Origin: Crotalaria pallida
Taxonomy: Eukaryota; Streptophyta; Magnoliopsida; Fabales; Fabaceae
DNA: 64,000 bases
Assembly (NCBI GenBank): GCA_037953625.1
Contig: CM075653.1
Location: 310,001-374,000 of the forward strand
Direction: 5' to 3'
How positions within the stretch are numbered: position 1 is the stretch's first letter; each line of letters begins with the position of its first letter. This document shows positions 1-12,052 of the stretch, piece after piece. The notes below the pieces were generated by a model, which was given only the letters and a program-made list of their open reading frames with translations, made no database searches and had not been told where the DNA came from. Both the position numbers and the translations under genes were made by a program.

Positions 1-2068
1 CCCCTCTATCGTTCGTGGACTATCCGATTCGCGCCACTCGCAGTCGGATTCCACACAAAATAATCTTTTACTCTTTATCGTGGACTATCCGATTCGCGCC
101 ACTTCGCAGTCGGATTCCACACAAAATAATCTTTTACATTAGTTACTTCTCTCAATCTTGATATTTCTTCAATTATCTTCCTCTTTTATCATCAATTATT
201 TATCACTTACTTTCACACTTTTCTGGGTCCTTAATCAAATTATTATTCATAACAATCATTTCATCATTTAGCAAATATGAGCACCTTTAGCACATAGAGG
301 GACATAACATCATCATCAAGCGAATATCAGCACACAAAGCACATACAAGTACATAACCTCATCATCAATAAATTCACATCCCAAATCATTTCCCTTAATT
401 TATTTACTTATTTTCTAAGTTCAAATTATCAGCTTTATCAGTTAACCCAATGTGCAAAATCCTAAAACTAGCAACAAACTCTCAGCAAGCATTATATACA
501 TACTAGAAACTTATCCCTAAGATAAGGTAACACTCACTCCTTACCTTTAGACACTTTACCCCTTATCCTTTTCGTACGATAGAAACCAAAAGTATCTGAG
601 TCCTTTATTTACGTGCAGCGACAGGTTCTAAAGCTCCTTCATCGTCTAACCGGGCCATACAAATTAAATAAAAACTCAATATCATGCGTTTTCCGAAGAA
701 GAGACTTTAACTTGAAAACTGAAGCAAGTTAATTTCAAAAACTTTTAATTATTCATAGATCAAAGTCAAATAAAAAGTTAGACTTGAAACCATTTCGTTT
801 TCGATCAAATGGTACGTTTCTTTATTAAAAACACCTTAACTCTCAGAACTAATATAATTTATCAAAACAAACCAAAATCACGTAACTTTGATAAAAACTC
901 ATAGAATCAAATGCTAATGTTACTTGACACTATTAATTTCGAACTAAAAGGAATTGCCCTTGATTCAAAATAAGTAAAAGTCACATTTCTAACATTCAGG
1001 CATTTGCACTTCCTTTCAATTCGAAATTAAAGTTCAAGCCTTCAACCCGAATTAACGTATGTCGAATATATATATCGGATTCCTATTTAATTGGTTTATC
1101 GTTAGTTCAGGGACAATTCCACCCAACTAACCTACAACCCAATTACTTAGGAACCCAATGCTTTTAACAAAAACACTTTCAAAACCCATCATTCGACATA
1201 ACCTTTAATTTGACGTTATAACAATCAAAGTAACCAATTAAAATCATTACAAATAACAATATACTTAAAAATCAATAGTAAATCATAATATCACTTATTT
1301 TTCCAAAATAATATAACACTTGACAATAATCACCAATAACATTAAAATTAATATTAGTATTAAAATTAAAGCACAACATAGAGAACTAAAAAAAAAGTAT
1401 TAGAGATATACCCTCAAATATGGTTTTTAAAGCAAGAAAGAGGGAGGATCGGCGTCGGTGACGATAACGGCAACGGTGGCATCAACCAGCAGCAAAGGGG
1501 AAAGGGGGATCACGAACACGGACCTCTAGGTCCAAGGAGTAGCAGACGCGATCCAGGAGGAGGAGATGGCGGCATGACTCCTCGGCTGCAGCCGCAAGGA
1601 ACAGCAGTGGCACAACAAACCAGTGGTGGTAGCAACAAAACCATCAACGGCGGCGGCAGATCGCGACCCCAGGGGCAGCGGGTCGCGAATCGCGACTAGT
1701 TGGAGGGAGAACGCGCGACCGAATCGCGACCGGAGAGAGGATGCGCGACCGCGGAAGGGACGTGCGGCAGCGGCAACAGCGTCGGTCCAGGAAGAGAGAA
1801 AGAGACGGCGGTGGAGAGAGAGAGATCGTGGCAGAGAGAGCATAGAGAGGGAGAGAGAGAGCGATGCAGGAAAGAGGAAGACCAGCTTAGAGAGAGAGTG
1901 AAGGGCCAAATGAAGGAGAAGATGAAGTTGAAGAAGGAGAGTGTGTGGTGAGGGGGCGGCGGCTTGGCAAGAGGAAGAAGGGAAATTAGGTTTCCTTGCA
2001 CACACACAACACACACGTGCACTACTTCTTCTTTTCTTTTTTTTTTCTTGCTCAACACATACACACAA

Positions 2069-2109
<41 letters not shown>

Positions 2110-2453
2110 TTATTATTATTAATATTTTAAAACTCAAAATACCAATAATTAATTTTAAACACTAGCCATTAATACTAGAATAAAAATCATAAAGTAAGAA
2201 ACTTATAAATATTTCCAATAAAATTTTTCCATATGAATATATCAAAAGCAAAGTAAAACATATAAAGTGTATTTTTGATATAGGGTAACTATTTTAAATG
2301 AATTTACTTTAAAATGCAATAAAAGGTACTTTCGTAATTAACATAATGTATTTTATGAAAATACCCAGCACTTAATTGATTGATTTCAAGAAATAATTAT
2401 TTAATTCGATAAAACTTATAATTATACTAGGGATTAAAATTAGGGATGTTACA
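1..2453 (-). repeat. Downstream (3') LTR of the LARD-like element, partial
   Basis: Matches 5696-8180 almost base for base. By eye I count about 18 substitutions in roughly 2.4 kb, mostly transitions, plus a few indels: a 34-bp duplication present only in the other copy, an ATT microsatellite of different length, and homopolymer changes. The start of the minus-strand LTR is at 2453. Its GC-rich, purine-rich block (about 1440-1990) is followed by AT-rich sequence. The other end lies outside the window. Confidence 0.88.
2071..2121. repeat. ATT trinucleotide microsatellite in LTR
   Basis: Run of TTA/ATT units with an interruption (a longer T run near 2098) that is absent from the matching microsatellite in the other LTR at 7801-7854. 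Confidence 0.9.
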
Positions 2454-2471
2454 ATTCTTCCCCCCAAAAAG
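2454..2471 (-). other. Polypurine tract of the LARD-like element
   Basis: On the minus strand this is a T run, then six G, then AAGAAT, directly before the LTR start TGTAACATCC. This is the expected place for the plus-strand primer. Confidence 0.75.
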
Positions 2472-4776
2472 AAATTTCGTCCTCGAAATTTGATAAGAGA
2501 AAACCGTAAAGTTAGTATTTTAAGAACCCTTGACCATTATGCTAATAAACTTAAGCAAACACAAACAAAACCAGCATTACCAATAGCATGAGGATCTTCA
2601 AAAATCATTTAGTTAACAGGAAATATAAAACTTAGTAATGAAAATTTAACGGTAGCAAAAGAATTTCATCGATTAGATAAGTAAAAAGGTTCTCAAATTC
2701 AATCGGAGAGCAAAAACCATCTTTCATGACAATTGCAAAATCAAGAAGTCATCACTTGGTGCACAAAATAGCCACTACAGTTAAGTCGGTTCCAAACAAA
2801 ATTATCTAAGTTCTCAAAACTCAAAAAGAATTTTAGCATTTAGCAGGTGATAGCTATCGGAAAGATATTTTAACTCTGTCATAATTGTAAAACAAATTCA
2901 AATCTCAAAGAGGCAACATAAAATATAGTGCAAAGTAAGAGCTTTGAAAATCCAATCGGTCTAAACAAAATCAACATTATGCATGTGGTTTGAATTCGGA
3001 TAATAAGTTCAGCACCTAAAATGATACCATTTCTGAAGATCCTACTGAGAAATATTTTTGGTAAGATAAACACAATTCACTTGCATGTCCGAATGTGGTA
3101 TTAATTTTGTAAAAGCTTGAAACAGGAAGAGTGTCACACCTCTTTTCTGCAAGAATAAAGCATATAATAAATGTAGAAATTTAAATCCCCAAAAAGATAA
3201 GAATTAGAAATTATGACTCAACCAATAGTGTGTCATTTTCTTAAATGTAAATCAGTTTAAATATAAGGAGAAAACTGAAACCTGAAAAGAATTGGGAATT
3301 TGTTAAGCTAGTGTTCAAAAACATTTTCCTTGGCATGATAGTTTTGGGAAACTTCATAGAGTACGTTAAGTAACATAATAAGTTGGTGTTGGCCAATACT
3401 AATATAAAAGACTTATGAGAAATGTGTTCAGCAGGAAATCTACTTGCTGAAACTTGTTTAACAATTTAAGTTCAAAATGATATAATCAATGGCTCAAAAT
3501 CCAAGATTCATCAGTTTCAAATACATGTGCATGCAGTCATGTGAAATCAGGAAACGAATTTATTTAAACTTTAAACTTTAAACTCAACAAATCTAACTTG
3601 CATTTTACATAAACTCTAAAACAAAAATCCATAAACTCAAGATCATAGAGACTAAATCAAAAAGGAAATCTAAAAGTAAGAGGGACTAACTATACATCAG
3701 TGTAAGGGATAAGTCATTGACAAATAGAGCGAATTATCATTTCAACAAACGTATTCTTTCAAGTGGATTGGAAGCAAGGTACAAAATTTAGAGAACGTAA
3801 AAGCAACAAATCTTCAAGGTCCATAATCGAATAAAATTGTATTCAATGAAATCAAATATTTGACACTTCATCAAAGAAAAACATATACAGATGTTTTTGA
3901 AAAAGAAAAACATATGTATGAATTAGACTTTTGTAAACCATGTAATGTGCTTTATAAAAATTCTTTAAGAAAACAACATGAACATGAACTATTCAATGAG
4001 ACCCTCATCTAAATAATAAATCACTTATGAAGATCCTAATAAAAACTTGTTCGGCTAAAAATGAAAATTATTCAAGCATTTAAGAGGAAATTCATCTAAA
4101 ATAAAGGTTCAGTGATCAAAGTTGACGAAATATTTGAAATGACTTTTGGTTATTTCCGCTGCGCACTCTGATTTGAGGGTACTTAGGATTCTATAGAATT
4201 TAATTAGGATAGACAATTTTCCTTAGGTTTTCAGACATTACACAACTTAAGAGATATTCTGGAACTCGGGGACTTGATGATTTCACCTTCCAACAAATGT
4301 AGTCCTCAAGATGGCCAGTCTCGATTATACATTACCTTGGAGGTAAGATCACTCCGTCCTACCTAAGTTTTAGACATGAATTTCGAAAACATATATTGTT
4401 GCATTGTCACATTTAAGAATTGGCGTACTTACTTCGAAACCAAGGATCATTCCTTCTCGTTGGGGTAGCAATTCCATGCTCTGGCCCGTTGGGGTTCTTT
4501 CACTTTCCTTAATCTCGGATTTCATCCATTTTCTAAATGCGACAATGTCCATTTTCCAAGAAATCGGGTTCATTAGGGCAAAACTCGAAACGCATAAACC
4601 AAAATTAATTTAAGGTTCAATCAAACACTATCTGCATCATTGCAAAACTCTAATATAAGGCTAGCAACTTATTACTCTATTCATCTAACTTATATACTAA
4701 TCTATCTATCAGTTACTCGCTTGGTGAGTAACGCAACAGGAGTTGTAAGTCCACACTCCAAGGCCGAGGAGAAACT

Positions 4777-4788
4777 GCTCTGATACCA
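4777..4788 (-). other. Primer binding site (initiator tRNA-Met type)
   Basis: The minus strand reads TGGTATCAGAGC, the complement of the plant initiator tRNA-Met 3' end, four bases inside the LTR boundary at 4793. This fixes both the orientation and the LTR edge. Confidence 0.9.
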
Positions 4789-5469
4789 TAAATGTAACAC
4801 CTACACTTTTCTACCCTTAACTACCCATTATTAAAATAGTAAATTTAAAATTTCCTTTTTAATTATTAAAAATCTCTCGTCAAACGGACGGAGTTTCGTT
4901 TGTTTTTCGGACTTTTCCAAAAATTATATTTTTCCTGCAACCTGATAAACATATTCATTTTCAATAACCAGAAGCCAACATGGCTATCAATACCACATAA
5001 ACATATTCAGTGCTATATCGCACGACACAGAATCAAAATTTAAAATAAATTAAATACAAACAAAAAATCTATAATTTCCCTCTAACTAATTTACACTCCA
5101 CGGAGTGGAGTGTGCACCTGCTCGGCCAATAGTCGTGTAAGCTCAAATCTTGGTACCTGGAAAAATGGTAAGGAGGTGAGCATTACACATAAAGTAGGAA
5201 TAGCAGTTTCTGATATGACATAATAACCGACTAAGCCAAACACACTTAATTCAAGTAATGCATATACGCACAAAGTCAAGTCATATCATGTTCATTTACA
5301 AATAAACCCATTTTCATTCATTAAACATTCTCATATCTTTTCTCCTCTCATATTTTGATTCTTTTACAGTTTTATCACAACACACTTAATTCTTTTTCAA
5401 GCACTAACTGGCGTTTTATATTTCTTTTACTCTTTTTCATTCTTAACAATTTTGACAACATCCCTCATG

Positions 5470-5822
5470 CATACTGTCCGATTCGCGCACATCGCAGTCG
5501 GACGCAAGAGGTTGAGTCGTACTCCTCTATCGTGGTATATCCGATTCGCGCCACTCGCAGTCGGAACCCGATTCGCGTACACTCGCAGTCGGCCACAAGG
5601 AGCACTAGGTAATTCCTCTATCGTGGTATATCCGATTCGCGCCACTCGCAGTCGGAACCCGATTCGCGTACAACGCAGTCGACCACAAGGAATTACCCCT
5701 CTATCGTTCGTGGACTATCCGATTCGCGCCACTCGCAGTCGGATTCCACACAAAATAATCTTTTACTCTTTATCGTGGACTATCCGATTCGCGCCACTTC
5801 GCAGTCGGATTCCACACAAAAT
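5470..5822. repeat. Tandem CCGATTCGCGCC...CAGTCGG repeats in LTR
   Basis: A GC-rich core with CCGATTCGCG followed by CGCAGTCGG recurs about seven times on an AT-rich background. The larger unit starting CCTCTATCG recurs at 5524, 5615 and 5698, and a related TATCGTGGACTATCC unit follows near 5770. The last two units are also seen at 1-130 in the other LTR. The outer CCGA/TCGG ends of each core are complementary, so each can form a small stem. Confidence 0.85.
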
Positions 5823-7392
5823 AATCTTTTACATTAGTTACTTCTCTCAATCTTGATATTTCTTCAATTGTCTTCCTCTTTTATCATCAATTATTTATCA
5901 CTTACTTTCACACTTTTCTGGGTCCTTAATCAAATTATTATTCATAACAATCATTTCATCATTTAGCAAATATGAGCACCTTTAGCACATAGAGGGACAT
6001 AACATCATCATCAAGCGAATATCAGCACATAAAGCACATACAAGTACATAACCTCATCATCAATAAATTCACATCCCAATTCATTTCCCTTAATTTATTT
6101 ACTTATTTTCTAAGTTCAAATTATCAGCTTTATCAGTTAACCCAATGTGCAAAATCCTAAAACTAGCAACAAACTCTCATCAAGCATTATATACATACTA
6201 GAAACTTATCCCTAAGATAAGGTAACACTCACTCCTTACCTTTAGACGCTTTACCCCTTATCCTTTTTGTACGATAGAAACCAAAAGTATCTGAGTCCTT
6301 TATTTATGTGCAGCGACAGGTTCTAAAGCTCCTTCATCGTCTAACCAGGCCATACAAATTAAATAAAAACTCAATATCATGCGTTTTCCGAAGAAGAGAC
6401 TTTAACTTGAAAACTGAAGCAAGTTAATTTCGAAAACTTTTAATTATTCATAGATCAAAGTCAAATAAAAAGTTAGACTTGAAACCATTTCGTTTTCGAT
6501 CAAATGGTACGTTTCTTTATTAAAAACACCTTAACTCTCAGAACTAATATAATTTATCAAAACAAACCAAAATCACGTAACTTTGATAAAAACTCATAGA
6601 ATCAAATGCTAATGTTACTTGACACTATTAATTTCGAACTAAAAGGAATTTCCCTTGATTCAAAATAAGTAAAAGTCACATTTCTAACATTCAGGCATTT
6701 GCACTTCCTTTCAATTCGAAATTAAAGTTCAAGCCTTCAACCCGAATTAACGTATGTCGAATATATATATCGGATTCCTATTTAATTGGTTTATCGTTAG
6801 TTCAGGGACAATTCCACCCAACTAACCTACAACCCAATTACTTAGGAACCCAATGCTTTTAACAAACACACTTTCAAAACCCATCATTCGACATAACCTT
6901 TAATTTGACGTTATAACAAATCAAAGTAACCAATTAAAATCATTACAAATAACAATATACTTAAAAATCAATAGTAAATCATAATATCACTTATTTTTCC
7001 AAAATAATATAACACTTGACAATAATCACCAATAACATTAAAATTAATATTAGTATTAAAATTAAAGCACAACATAGAGAACTAAAAAAAAAAGTATTAG
7101 AGATATACCCTCAAATATGGTTTTTAAAGCAAGAAAGAGGGAGGATCGGCGTCGGTGACGATAACGGCAACGGTGGCATCAACCAGCAGCAAAGGGGAAA
7201 GGGGGATCACGAACACGGACCTCTAGGTCCAAGGAGTAGCAGACGCGATCCAGGAGGAGGAGATGGCGGCATGACTCCTCGGCTGCAGCCGCAAGGAACA
7301 GCAGTGGCACAACAAACCAGTGGTGGTAGCAACAAAACCATCAATGGCGGCGGCAGATCGCGACCCCAGGGGCAGCGGGTCGCGAATCGCGA

Positions 7393-7460
7393 CTAGTTGG
7401 AGGGAGAACGCGCGACCGAATCGCGACTAGTTGGAGGGAGAACGCGCGACCGAATCGCGA
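7393..7460. repeat. 34-bp tandem duplication present in only one LTR
   Basis: Two adjacent copies of a unit starting CTAGTTGGAGGGAGAACG. The matching place in the other LTR (near 1698) has one copy, so the duplication arose after insertion. Confidence 0.9.
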
Positions 7461-7798
7461 CCGGAGAGAGGATGTGCGACCGCGGAAGGGACGCGCGGCG
7501 GCGGCAACAGCGTCGGTCCAGGAAGAGAGAAAGAGACGGCGGTGGAGAGAGAGAGATCGTGGCAGAGAGAGCATAGAGAGGGAGAGAGAGAGCGATGCAG
7601 GAAAGAGGAAGACCAACTTAGAGAGAGAGTGAAGGGCCAAATGAAGGAGAAGATGAAGTTGAAGAAGGAGAGTGTGTGGTGAGGGGGCGGCGGCTTGGCA
7701 AGAGGAATAAGGGAAATTAGGTTTCCTTGCACACACACAGCACACACGTGCACTACTTCTTCTTTTCTTTTTTTTTCTTGCTCAACACATACACACAA

Positions 7799-7800
<2 letters not shown>

Positions 7801-7853
<53 letters not shown>

Positions 7854-7854
7854 T
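7801..7854. repeat. ATT trinucleotide microsatellite in LTR
   Basis: Uninterrupted run of about 18 TTA units, the counterpart of the interrupted run at 2071-2121. Confidence 0.92.
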
Positions 7855-8180
7855 TAAAACTCAAAATACCAATAATTAATTTTAAACACTAGCCATTAAT
7901 ACTAGAATAAAAATCATAAAGTAAGAAACTTATAAATATTTCCAATAAAATTTTTCCATATGAATATATCAAAAGCAAAGTAAAACATATAAAGTGTATT
8001 TTTGATATAGGGTAACTATTTTAAATGAATTTACTTTAAAATGCAATAAAAGGTACTTTCGTAATTAACATAATGTATTTTATGAAAATACCCAGCACTT
8101 AATTGATTGATTTCAAGAAATAATTATTTAATTCGATAAAACTTATAATTATACTAGGGATTAAAATTAGGGATGTTACA

Positions 8181-8202
8181 CTCCTCGCCCTAGGACATCA
8201 CA
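8181..8202 (+). repeat. Last 22 bp of the Tat-element 5' LTR
   Basis: Identical to 15847-15868, the end of the 3' LTR. The first bases, CTCCT, are probably one half of the 5-bp target duplication made by the LARD insertion. The other half lies outside the window. Confidence 0.85.
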
Positions 8203-8203
8203 T

Positions 8204-8220
8204 TGGCGCCGTCTGTGGGA
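8204..8220 (+). other. Primer binding site of the Tat element
   Basis: TGGCGCCGTCTGTGGGA starts one base after the LTR end. The TGGCGCC start is common in plant Ty3/gypsy elements. I do not assign the tRNA with certainty. Confidence 0.75.
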
Positions 8221-8252
8221 CAGATAAACATCAGCCCCACCAAGAATCTACC

Positions 8253-10973
8253 ATGTCTGACGTTCCAACAGCTCAAAGGAGAGGAAGAGGGCATCCCAGG
8301 AGGGCACGGACTCCGGAGGACCTACGTGAGCATCTTGAAGCCAACAGGGCAGCAAGGCCGTCACCACCTCCGCCACCGCCCCCTCCGCCGCCTCCCCCTC
8401 CTCCTCCCCCACCACCTCCCCCACCGCCACCTCCTCCCCTAGAGTTTACCCATACACACAGTGGGCCTTATACCATCCACACTGATACCACCAACCCAGC
8501 TCAGTATGACAGAGGAGGTCGGCGCGTGCAGCTACGTTCTGAGCTTGGTGAAACCAACACTGAACAGCACCGCCCCCGTGGTGAACGTGCTCAGTCTATC
8601 AGCACCACCCACCGCTCCCACTCACGTCACTCCTCCCTTTCACGAGATGCCGAACTCTTATCTCTAATGCGACAACAAATGAGAATAGTGGAGCAACAAG
8701 GAAAAGCTATCGCAGACCTACAACAAATAACCATGCACCGCCTTGCTGAACGAGTTATACCAGATCAGACCCCAGCCACAAATGAGCCAACACAACCTCT
8801 GACCATCCCAACAGACCAAGGTAACACTATACTCCCAACCCAAAACTTGGCATCTCCACAACTGTTGACACCACAAATGGTTACAACACCCCTTACTACT
8901 CTCAATCAGTTACCTCAGACACCACCTTTTGATGACCAACAAGCCGACCCCGACGATGTCCATCCAGGCCACCCCTTCACCCCAGCAGTCATGTCCTACC
9001 AGCCACCACCTGGGTACCTCGGGCCAACCAACATCGCTAGGTACAACGGCCTGACCGACCCGCAGGAACACGTCCTCAATTATGAAGGCGCGATTAACTT
9101 TCATGGGGGAGGAGATCGGCTTAAGTGTCGGGCCTTCTCCATGACCCTCCAAGCTCCTGTCCTGCGTTGGTTTTCCACACTGCCAAGATATTCCATCAAT
9201 AACTAGAAAGAAATGAAGCAAGCATTCCTCAATAGGTACACTGCAAGTTGCATACAGCCAAGGTCGGATCACACCCTAGCAACAGTAACCCAGAAGCCAG
9301 ATGAAACACTACGTGCGTATTTGCACAGGTTCCACACTGAATCCAGCTCGGTCCCTCACTTATCACCCGAGGTAGCCGTACTCCTCCTTACTCAAGGATT
9401 GCTCGAAGGAGGATTCAAGGATTCCTTGGTTGGAAGACCGCCGAGGGACATGGCCGAGCTGAGACAGCGGTCAAATAAGTACATTAACCTAGAAGAATTC
9501 ACCAAAGGACAGACTAATAGAATGGAAAACAGCCAAGCTATAGTTCAAAGTGCCCTTCCCCGAGGTCGCCCTCGAGGCAACAGGGACGAGAAAGGAGGAA
9601 GATCAGACCAAGGTGACCGAGGATGCTCCAACCCCGGACACCAAGAGGACCGTCGACGTCCTTACACCACCAAGTATGATGTGTACACCCCCCTAACAGT
9701 CCCGAGATCTCAAGTCTGGAGAGAGACTATGCAAACCGACCTCAGGGGGGTAACTCGCCCCCCTTTCCTCAGGAATCAAAGTAATATCAGAGATAGGTCG
9801 AAATACTGTAATTTCCATGATGGGTATGGGCATCACACCGACCAATGCACTTGGCTTCGGGATGTGATCGAAGACATGATAAGGAAGGGAAAATTACAAC
9901 AGTATGTAAGAGAAGCAGTAGAAAGGAAAGGTCGAAGAAGAACTCGCAGCCCGGATAATGATAAAGGCAAAGCAAAAGCGGAGCCATCCCCCGAGAAGAG
10001 AGATGAGGAGCCACAACGAGTAAGCTTGGTCGTGATCCAAGGCATGGATAAGTCACCAGAAAACCTACGGGTAGAAACTATCTCCGGAGGTTTCGCAGGT
10101 GGAGGAGAAATGAGAGCAGATAGGAAAAGGTACATCAACCAAATCCTGGCAGTACACCACAAGCCCATTTACAAAAAGCCGTCTCGAGATATTCCCATCG
10201 TTTTCTCCGACCTGGATATGGAAGATGTTGTCCCTGATCATAATGACCCCATGGTAATAACCGCGCTGATAGGAAATTTTGAAGTCGCCAGGGTTTTTGT
10301 CGATCAAGGGAGTTCGGTCGACATTCTCCTCCTCAAGTTTGAAGGAAACCTCATCAGCTTTATAGGAGAAGCAATCCGCCCCCTCGGAGCTATCCATCTC
10401 CCGATAACCCTAGGTAAGCAACCTTCAGCCCGGATGGAGATTATAAAATTCTTGGTAGTAAACTCTGATTCCCCATACAACGCCATTCTGGGACGAACCT
10501 TCCTCCAAGCCTTTGGGGCAGTAGTTTCTACGGTCCACCTAGCAATGAAATTTGTTGGTTCAGACGACAAGGTCGTCACGGTAAAGGCCGACCAAGTAAA
10601 AGCCCGACTTTGCTATAATGCAAGTCTACGGGAAGGAAAAAGGAAACAGAAAGAATCCACTGATCCAACCTTGACCAAAGGACAAATCTTAGGCATCGAG
10701 GTCAGAAAAGAGAGTCCAGGACAACGAGACGACAACGGTCCTACCGACCAAACCCGATCTGGGATCAACAGCTTTTTCATAATCAAAAAGCACCTCCTTC
10801 TCCTCCTACAAATTCGGCAGCCCCCAAGTGGCTTCAAGCTAGTTAAGTATCCCAGGCATTCCTCCTCAGTTCAGAAGGAGGCAGCTAAGAAGAAAAAAGC
10901 AGAAACAAACACTGGAGCAAAATGTCCTGATCCTGCAAGCGCGGAAGATCAGCGCTCCAAAAGTGAAACCTGA
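8253..10973 (+). pseudogene. gag-protease polyprotein with one in-frame stop
   Basis: A single frame from ATG 8253 to the stop at 10971-10973, interrupted only by TAG at 9204-9206. The codon after PRYSINN is normally tryptophan in this family, so a TGG to TAG change is likely. In order: a run of about 25 prolines (residues about 37-62); the retrotransposon gag domain spanning the stop, with FSTLPRYSINN before it and QAFLNRYTAS after it; a zinc-knuckle-like CNFHDGYGHHTDQC near 9805-9846; and a retropepsin-like protease with catalytic D in DQGSS (D codon at 10302) and an ILGR motif near 10485. The frame ends after a lysine-rich tail with no RT. It would give capsid/nucleocapsid and protease if read through. 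Tat-lineage members normally continue into RT, RNase H and integrase; here that part is absent rather than frameshifted. Confidence 0.87.
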
Positions 10974-12052
10974 GCCTCGATCCCCGAAGGGTGTGAGCAC
11001 GGTTCTAAGACAAGCAGACCCCAACAGAGGTACTCACGAAGCACAGACTCTGGGACACTGTCTAGGGAGCCGAATTCAGTAAAGCCCTTAGATCACCACC
11101 CTACTGAGAACCTACATCGCCTAAACAGGTTTACCTCAGAAGCAAGTCACGGTTACCAGAAAGCTCTACTTAAATTCCTAATCAAAATGTTTGCCTGTCA
11201 GTTTAGGCTTTTTAATTCATGTTTGGCCAGCGTGCCTTTTCATTGTGAGATATCCACCTTTTTAAGTTCGGCCATAGCACCCTTTCATTGTGAGATATCC
11301 ATCTTTCCAAGGTCGGCCAGAGTGCCACCACTATGAAATACCAAGTTTTTTTTCAAAAAGCAATGTATTCTGACATCTAATCAATGAAATACAAACTTGC
11401 CCTTTACTCAAGTGCCACAGTTTTACATACGTACGTACTAGCTTCTCATTTAGCACTAGCCACCTAAATGTTGCATGGCGCTATGCACAGCCTACATCTC
11501 CTAAAAGAGATCGGCTCATATGCACAATGTACAAGGGACGCCCGATGATGTACAGCTTGCAGTGAAATGTTTTTACATCACTTCACTCAGCAACCTCTTC
11601 CACATCGGGGTAGAGGACACCCACCTCGGCCAAGACGGGATGTTCCGAGTTCCCTACCGTATGCCCTTATATACAGCACCTCTTTCCAGAGGAAACCTTA
11701 TAAGATTACTGCACTTACTGAGTAACCCGATCTAAACCTTAAAACGATCATGGATGACTTGGGTGTGAGAAAGCTTCATAGACCAAGGCCCTTAATAATT
11801 TGTTATACGTCACAAGATAAACTTAATACTTGTGTAAACAACGATGTAAAACCACGCAACAGATCTCACTATCTCGCGTTGCCTAAAAACTTTTTCAACA
11901 TATGCAACAAGTGACAAAATATGCAACAAGTTAAGCAAAATATGAACTTGCATTAAGTTAAAGACAAACTGTTATCAGATGACAGTCAGCATATCCAACA
12001 AAGTTATTACAAAGTAAAAGCATGCTGCCCAACATAAGGGACTTACACCATG
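10974..12052. other. Gene-free stretch between gag-protease and the antisense gene
   Basis: Position where RT, RNase H and integrase would be expected. I see no motif of any of them on either strand. Two imperfect copies of a unit containing CATTGTGAGATATCCA sit about 60 bp apart near 11240 and 11290, separated by tcggcca-type motifs. The 71-codon open frame at 11520 resembles nothing I know. Confidence 0.6.

Larger units (their letters stand above)
2454..4792 (-). other. Non-coding interior of the LARD-like element
   Basis: About 2.3 kb of AT-rich sequence between the LTRs. The longest open frames are under 75 codons, overlap on both strands and show no recognisable protein. The only family signature is the short pol-end-like segment beside the polypurine tract. 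The interior presumably holds packaging signals, but I cannot point to one. Confidence 0.75.
1..8180 (-). mobile_element. LARD-like non-autonomous LTR retrotransposon (cut by window start)
   Basis: Read on the minus strand, the element runs from an LTR at 8180-4793 through a primer site and 2339 bp of interior to a second LTR that starts at 2453 and leaves the window at base 1. The LTRs begin TGTAAC and end GTTACA. No gag, protease, RT or integrase ORF is visible. The last bases before the downstream LTR (2454-2485) read, on the minus strand, like the end of pol in plant Tekay/Del chromoviruses: a TTCGAGGACGAAAT-type segment followed by a G-rich polypurine tract. From that I infer a Ty3/gypsy chromovirus as parent. 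Long LTRs with a long non-coding interior fit the LARD class. The right end abuts 22 bp of another element's LTR, so this copy inserted into that LTR. Confidence 0.85.
4793..8180 (-). repeat. Upstream (5') LTR of the LARD-like element, 3388 bp
   Basis: Full LTR with TGTAAC at one end and GTTACA at the other. It contains a tandem array (about 5470-5820), a GC-rich and GA-rich block (about 7130-7720), a duplicated 34-bp unit (7393-7460) and a long ATT microsatellite. The open frames in the GA-rich block are low-complexity and occur on both strands, so I do not call genes in it. Confidence 0.9.

Noticed and set aside
1526..2165. Frames of up to 203 codons in the GA-rich and ATT-rich LTR block
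   Set aside because: Low-complexity translation on both strands, with poly-Ile from the ATT microsatellite and Ser/Leu runs from the GA tract. No domain, and overlapping frames are equally long.
5355..5856. Frames across the CCGATTCGCG tandem repeats
   Set aside because: They arise because the repeat unit lacks stops. The peptides are repeats of the unit and have no family.
7016..7892. Corresponding frames in the second LTR copy
   Set aside because: Same low-complexity sequence; lengths change with the 34-bp duplication and microsatellite, as expected for non-coding DNA.
8203..8667. Additional frames overlapping the start of gag
   Set aside because: They come from the CCN/CCT proline run read in other frames.
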